From the NCBI GenBank assembly GCA_017559305.1, contig JAFYSP010000003.1:1-64000 (forward strand): a stretch of DNA of 64,000 bases. The letters are read 5' to 3'. Of the stretch, positions 60,341 through 64,000 are shown piece by piece (the first letter of the stretch is position 1; each line of letters begins with the position of its first letter). The position numbers and the translations under genes are program-made. Below the pieces are notes generated by a model. It was not told the DNA's origin, did no database searches, and saw only the letters and a program-made list of their open reading frames with translations. This stretch comes from Clostridia bacterium (GTDB lineage: Bacteria > Bacillota > Clostridia > Oscillospirales > Acutalibacteraceae).

Positions 60341-61227
60341 AATTAGTCGTAACAGGTTCTCTCGGACAACTTGGCAATGAGATTTTAAGTATCATTAAAT
60401 CGGGATATGCCGAAATAGGCGCAATTCCTGAAAATTTCGATATATCTGAAGTGACAGCAATTGACATTGATGATCTCGATATATCCGACCTTGATGCTAC
60501 CAGAGCGTTTTTGACAAAGGTAAAACCCGATGCAGTTGTAAATTGTGCGGCTTTTACTAATGTCAATGCGTGTGAAACTGAAACCCAAACCGCATATAAA
60601 GCAAATGCCGAGGGACCTCGTAACCTTGCGATAGTTTGTGAGGAAATAGGCGCAAAACTCGTCCATATTTCAACAGATTATGTCTTTTCGGGTGACGGAA
60701 ATACACCCTATAAAGAAAATGACCCGACCGACCCTTGCGGTGCTTATGGCAAAACAAAAGAGCAGGGCGAAAAATTCGTGCTTGAAAATTGCAAAAAAGC
60801 ATTTATTATGCGTGTTGCCTGGCTTTATGGATACGTCGGCAAAAACTTTGCAAAAACAATGATTACCGTCGCAAGAAATAATGGCGCTGTCAAGGTTGTG
60901 AACGACCAATTCGGAAATCCAACAAGCGCAAACGACGTTGCATATCATATATTGAAGTTGCTCAATACCGAAAATTACGGTATATATCATTGTACAAACA
61001 ACGGTATTTGCAGTTGGTATGATTTTGCATTAAGGGTAATTGAAAAGGCAGGAATTAATGCGACTGTGTCGCCTTGTTCCACAGAAGAATATCCGACTCC
61101 CGCAAAAAGACCTGCATATTCTGCACTTGATAATGCAAATCTTCGCGCAACTATCGGCGATGAAATGAGAGATTGGCAGACCGCAGTTGATATGTACGTA
61201 AATAAACTTATTGAGTCGGGATTTTAA
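60337..61227 (+). CDS. rfbD: dTDP-4-dehydrorhamnose reductase
   Basis: RfbD reduces dTDP-4-keto-L-rhamnose with NAD(P)H in the last step of rhamnose activation. The 296-residue SDR product has [10 protein letters not shown] (about residues 6-15), [22 protein letters not shown] (about 111-120), the catalytic YGKTK (about 137-141) and the RVAWLYG segment. The reading frame is typical in length. Confidence 0.94.
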   Translation: MKLVVTGSLGQLGNEILSIIKSGYAEIGAIPENFDISEVTAIDIDDLDISDLDATRAFLTKVKPDAVVNCAAFTNVNACETETQTAYKANAEGPRNLAIVCEEIGAKLVHISTDYVFSGDGNTPYKENDPTDPCGAYGKTKEQGEKFVLENCKKAFIMRVAWLYGYVGKNFAKTMITVARNNGAVKVVNDQFGNPTSANDVAYHILKLLNTENYGIYHCTNNGICSWYDFALRVIEKAGINATVSPCSTEEYPTPAKRPAYSALDNANLRATIGDEMRDWQTAVDMYVNKLIESGF

Positions 61228-61237
61228 GGAGTAAAAT

Positions 61238-61810
61238 ATGGGAAAATTCAAGTTTACAAAATTAGACGTAGACGGTATGTTTTTAATAGAGCCCACCAAA
61301 TTCGGTGATGATAGGGGATACTTTATGGAAACCTATCATGAGGGCGAATTCAAGGCGGCAGGTATTGACGTGACCTTCGTACAGGATAATCAGTCAAAAT
61401 CCAAAAAAGGCGTATTGCGAGGACTTCATTTTCAAACGGTAAATCCGCAGGGAAAACTTGTCCGAGTTATCAGCGGCGAGGTTTTTGACGTAGGTGTTGA
61501 CCTTCGTCCTGAAAGTGCTACTTTCGGCAAATGGGCAGGAGCCCTTCTTTCTGCCGAAAACTGCCATCAACTTTATATTCCCGAAGGATTTGCACACGGA
61601 TTTGTAGTGCTTTCCGACAGTGCGGAATTTTGCTATAAATGCACCCGACTTTACGACCCTACGGGTGAAGGCGGCATAATCTGGAATGATCCCGATATCG
61701 CGGTCGATTGGCATTTGCCCGAAGGAGCAGAGGTGCTGCTTTCAGAGAAGGATAAGGCACAGCAATCATTCAAAGAATACTGCAAAAAGCAGGGAATTTG
61801 CGCTAAATAA
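61238..61810 (+). CDS. rfbC: dTDP-4-dehydrorhamnose 3,5-epimerase
   Basis: RfbC epimerises dTDP-4-keto-6-deoxyglucose at C3 and C5. The 190-residue cupin has RGYFMETYHEGEF (about residues 26-38), VRG-like KKGVLRGLHFQ with the catalytic His (about 54-64), GVDLRPES and YIPEGFAHGFVVLSD (about 113-127). AAGGAG precedes the ATG. Last gene of the glycan operon before a terminator. Confidence 0.95.
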   Translation: MGKFKFTKLDVDGMFLIEPTKFGDDRGYFMETYHEGEFKAAGIDVTFVQDNQSKSKKGVLRGLHFQTVNPQGKLVRVISGEVFDVGVDLRPESATFGKWAGALLSAENCHQLYIPEGFAHGFVVLSDSAEFCYKCTRLYDPTGEGGIIWNDPDIAVDWHLPEGAEVLLSEKDKAQQSFKEYCKKQGICAK

Positions 61811-61841
61811 GACATATTTTGCCCTTTATGTTTTCATTTGT

Positions 61842-61870
61842 AAAAACCTCCAAATTGTTGGGGGTTTTTT
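61842..61870 (+). terminator. Intrinsic terminator of the exopolysaccharide operon
   Basis: AAAACCTCCAA pairs with TTGGGGGTTTT, followed by T residues. Confidence 0.8.
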
Positions 61871-61906
61871 CGTTTATTATTACCCCCTAAAACCCTTAAT
61901 TTTTGA

Positions 61907-61935
61907 TTGAAAAAACACTATATATTGGGTATAAT
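61907..61935 (+). promoter_or_regulatory. Consensus promoter of the GH13 gene
   Basis: TTGAAA (61907-61912), 17 bases, TATAAT (61930-61935). Confidence 0.75.
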
Positions 61936-61975
61936 GCAAGTGTAAAAATAATTCACCGTAAGGGAAGTGTAGAAT

Positions 61976-64000
61976 ATGCCAAAAGAAGTAATAAAATTAA
62001 ATGATTATAAGGGATACCCCGAACTTTTTCACGATCAGGCTCTGTATTTCATATCACCGCTTGAGCCTGCGAAAAATTCGGATATAACCCTTCGTCTTCG
62101 TGCTAAAAAAGGTGATGTAAAGGACGTTAATCTTACCGTCTTGCAAAACGAAAAAATCACCGAATACCCAATGCACAAAATTGCTTCCGACTTTGATAAA
62201 ACAGGTAAATATGAATTCTATGAAGTTACCTTTAACGTAGGAGAAGAAGGATTTTTCTATTGCTTCGCAGTAACTTCTGCGCTTGACGGTAAATTTTATT
62301 ATTACTATGAGTTTACCGACCATTCATCAATAGGAAACAGACAAATGAATGATAAAATGCCGCTTGAATTCCCTGATGACGAACAAAACGGTTGGTATGT
62401 TTTGCCCGGATATAAGGGACCTGCCTGGTCACAGGGTATGTCTTGGTATTCCATTATGCCCGATGCATTTTATAACGGCGACCCTACCAACGATGATATG
62501 CAGTCGGATGAAAACTACGACGTGCCTTGGAACATTCATCACTTTGGGCTTCGTGACAGATACGGCGGAGATTTCGATGGTGTTATGCAAAAGGCGGATT
62601 ATATAAAAGACCTCGGTTGCGAGGGCGTTTTCTATTCGCCAATTCAAAAGGCAGAGCAAAATGCGGGTTACGGCACAGATGACTTCGACCAACTCGAATC
62701 AAGTTTTTGTAACGCCGATAAATACTCCGAATTTATTGAGTATATGCACGGCAAGGGCCTTCGTCTTATGCAGGACGTCGTCGTTTATTTCACCACCTTT
62801 GAGGGTATGTATATAAACCAACTTGACAGATGGCCTACACCTATGCTTGAAGTCAAGGGCGGAAAATCTCTTAATAAACAAAGCCCATATTATAACCTTT
62901 TCTGTGACGCTGATAACGGTGGTCACCCGATGTGGAACGGATTCACCTTGAACCACTACGATAAGAGCGTGGGCGATATGCTTTACGGTGAAAAGGAGAC
63001 CCCACTTCTTCGATATGCAGATAAAAATCAGGGCTTCGGTGTAGACGGCTACCGCTTCGACTGCGGCGGCTGGATAACGGGTCACGAGGGCACAAGCGAC
63101 GATTATCCCTTCGAAAGTGAAAACCATAAAAAAGGAAGACATTACTCCTACCGTACCCATCACGTAATGCCGCCAATCTATAATAAGATAAAGGAAATCA
63201 ACCCTGAATTCAACGTACTTTCCGAATCCTCGGGTGCCGACCAGTTCCGCAAAGGATATTGGGACAGTCATTGGAATATAGGTGTAAATCAAGCTTTTGA
63301 AAGATTGCTTAATCCTGATGTTGGCACTACAATGGACGACGTACACCATGCATTGTTTCATAACAACGTCAAGAGTAAGCCAAGGAGCGCCTCTCTTTGT
63401 TCCAAACTTCAGATAAATACCCACGATGAGTCAAAGAATAATATGCGCCCTGCAAAATTCAATGCCTGGAAAGCGGCTCGTCTTATTCAGATGACCTATG
63501 TCGGCTCTCCCTCTGTTTATTACGGCGAAGAACATAACTTCGGCGGTACAAACTATAAAAACCGCTACGGCAATAAAAGAAACGGATTTTCCTTCTTCGA
63601 TTGGGATGAATCCCGTTGGGATCATAAGATGTTCGGCTTTTTCAAGGCAATGCTCGAACTTCGCAAGGAGTATTCTGCAATAAGAACAGGCGCGTATATG
63701 CAATTAGGTCATAACGATGATGTTATAGATTATGCAAGATTTGATGAAAACGGAACCGTTATAACCTTGGCAAGTCAGTCGAACGAAACCCAGACTCATA
63801 CAATAGATGCCGCCTCTTGCAACCTTATAGACGGCACCGTGTTTACCGATTGGCTCACAGGCGAGGAATTCACTGTAAAGGGCGGCGAACTCACAGTAGA
63901 CGTTATCCCCGGCGGCAGAGTGCTCGTGTGTGGCGGTAAAAAGACTTCTTCCTTCCGCCTTGGATACACTGCTGACGGTGACTGCACAAATGATATATCA
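61976..64000 (+). CDS. Glycoside hydrolase family 13 protein, 3' end beyond window
   Basis: The reading frame runs open for 675 codons to the window edge. An N-terminal beta domain (about residues 25-110) resembles the CBM34-like domain of neopullulanases and maltogenic amylases. The catalytic barrel contains GFGVDGYRFDCGGW with the nucleophile Asp362, LSESSG with the acid/base Glu417, and NTHDE with the third carboxylate Asp484. A C-terminal beta domain starts near residue 575. No signal peptide, so it probably acts on intracellular maltodextrin or glycogen fragments. GGGAAG lies about 11 bases before the ATG. The region past residue 655 could begin a further domain. Confidence 0.88.
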   Translation, partial: MPKEVIKLNDYKGYPELFHDQALYFISPLEPAKNSDITLRLRAKKGDVKDVNLTVLQNEKITEYPMHKIASDFDKTGKYEFYEVTFNVGEEGFFYCFAVTSALDGKFYYYYEFTDHSSIGNRQMNDKMPLEFPDDEQNGWYVLPGYKGPAWSQGMSWYSIMPDAFYNGDPTNDDMQSDENYDVPWNIHHFGLRDRYGGDFDGVMQKADYIKDLGCEGVFYSPIQKAEQNAGYGTDDFDQLESSFCNADKYSEFIEYMHGKGLRLMQDVVVYFTTFEGMYINQLDRWPTPMLEVKGGKSLNKQSPYYNLFCDADNGGHPMWNGFTLNHYDKSVGDMLYGEKETPLLRYADKNQGFGVDGYRFDCGGWITGHEGTSDDYPFESENHKKGRHYSYRTHHVMPPIYNKIKEINPEFNVLSESSGADQFRKGYWDSHWNIGVNQAFERLLNPDVGTTMDDVHHALFHNNVKSKPRSASLCSKLQINTHDESKNNMRPAKFNAWKAARLIQMTYVGSPSVYYGEEHNFGGTNYKNRYGNKRNGFSFFDWDESRWDHKMFGFFKAMLELRKEYSAIRTGAYMQLGHNDDVIDYARFDENGTVITLASQSNETQTHTIDAASCNLIDGTVFTDWLTGEEFTVKGGELTVDVIPGGRVLVCGGKKTSSFRLGYTADGDCTNDIS

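Noticed and set aside
62699..63424. Minus-strand open frame (241 codons) within the GH13 gene
   Set aside because: Antisense to a catalytic domain with intact active-site residues; no promoter or ribosome-binding site.
1..64000. CRISPR arrays, tRNA or rRNA genes, insertion sequences, phage genes
   Set aside because: I found no evenly spaced direct repeats, cloverleaf-like segments, transposase or integrase motifs anywhere in the window.

Overview
This window is a chromosomal segment of an endospore-forming, anaerobic low-GC Firmicute, most likely a gut-type Clostridia (Oscillospirales/Ruminococcaceae-like; lineage is inference). The evidence is the sporulation genes (spoIIGA-sigE, germination protease gpr), an NAD-linked trimeric [FeFe]-hydrogenase operon, housekeeping genes typical of Firmicutes (rny, rplJL with an L10 leader, rlmH, walJ-like gene, murA, tex), strong purine-rich ribosome-binding sites and consensus sigma-A promoters. 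I see no tRNA, rRNA, CRISPR array, insertion sequence or prophage. Coding density is high and no gap clearly exceeds 300 bases; the largest, about 298 bases between rny and the aminotransferase gene, holds two divergent promoters.

Layout. 1-3.2 kb (minus): a structured RNA element, a 70-residue unknown protein, a sugar-kinase-like phosphotransferase and RNase Y. 3.4-9 kb (plus): aspartate aminotransferase, fused SecDF, then spoIIGA-sigE. 9-11.6 kb: a BlaI/BlaR1-type pair with its own palindromic operator and an unusual sensor domain. 11.6-18.1 kb: GH127 glycosidase divergent from an AraC regulator, then a heterodimeric ABC exporter. 18.2-23.7 kb: phosphodiester glycosidase-like membrane protein, rpsT, gpr, tex, and a LOG-family protein. 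23.7-31.6 kb (minus): two ribosomal/transcription operons (rpmG-secE-nusG-rplK-rplA and rplJ-rplL), then murA, a WalJ-like hydrolase, rlmH and a membrane glycosyltransferase. SecE carries a large extra N-terminal membrane domain.

31.8-40.1 kb (plus) is one long hydrogenase operon. The catalytic subunits (NuoE-like, NuoF-like, [FeFe] HydA) bracket a presumed sensing module: a HydS-like degenerate hydrogenase, two DRTGG proteins, two histidine-kinase-type ATPases, a PHP phosphoesterase and a 2Fe-2S protein. 40.1-43.1 kb (minus) holds a PpiC-type foldase, an HPr-kinase-like P-loop protein and a polysaccharide deacetylase. 43.3-49.7 kb holds asnB, rmuC, rfbB, nagB, an RluA-type pseudouridine synthase and dut.

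49.7-61.8 kb is an exopolysaccharide or surface-glycan cluster of 12 tightly packed genes: glycosyltransferases, a Wzy-like polymerase, WbsX, a Wzx flippase and the dTDP-rhamnose genes rfbA, rfbD and rfbC. Embedded in it are four consecutive genes (class V aminotransferase, LicC-like nucleotidyltransferase, LicD transferase, CDP-alcohol phosphatidyltransferase) that look like a complete route for making a CDP-activated amino-alcohol or aminophosphonate and transferring it to glycan or lipid. This is the best candidate for under-described biology. In this CDP-alcohol transferase the last Asp of the signature motif is His. The window ends inside a GH13 alpha-amylase-family gene.
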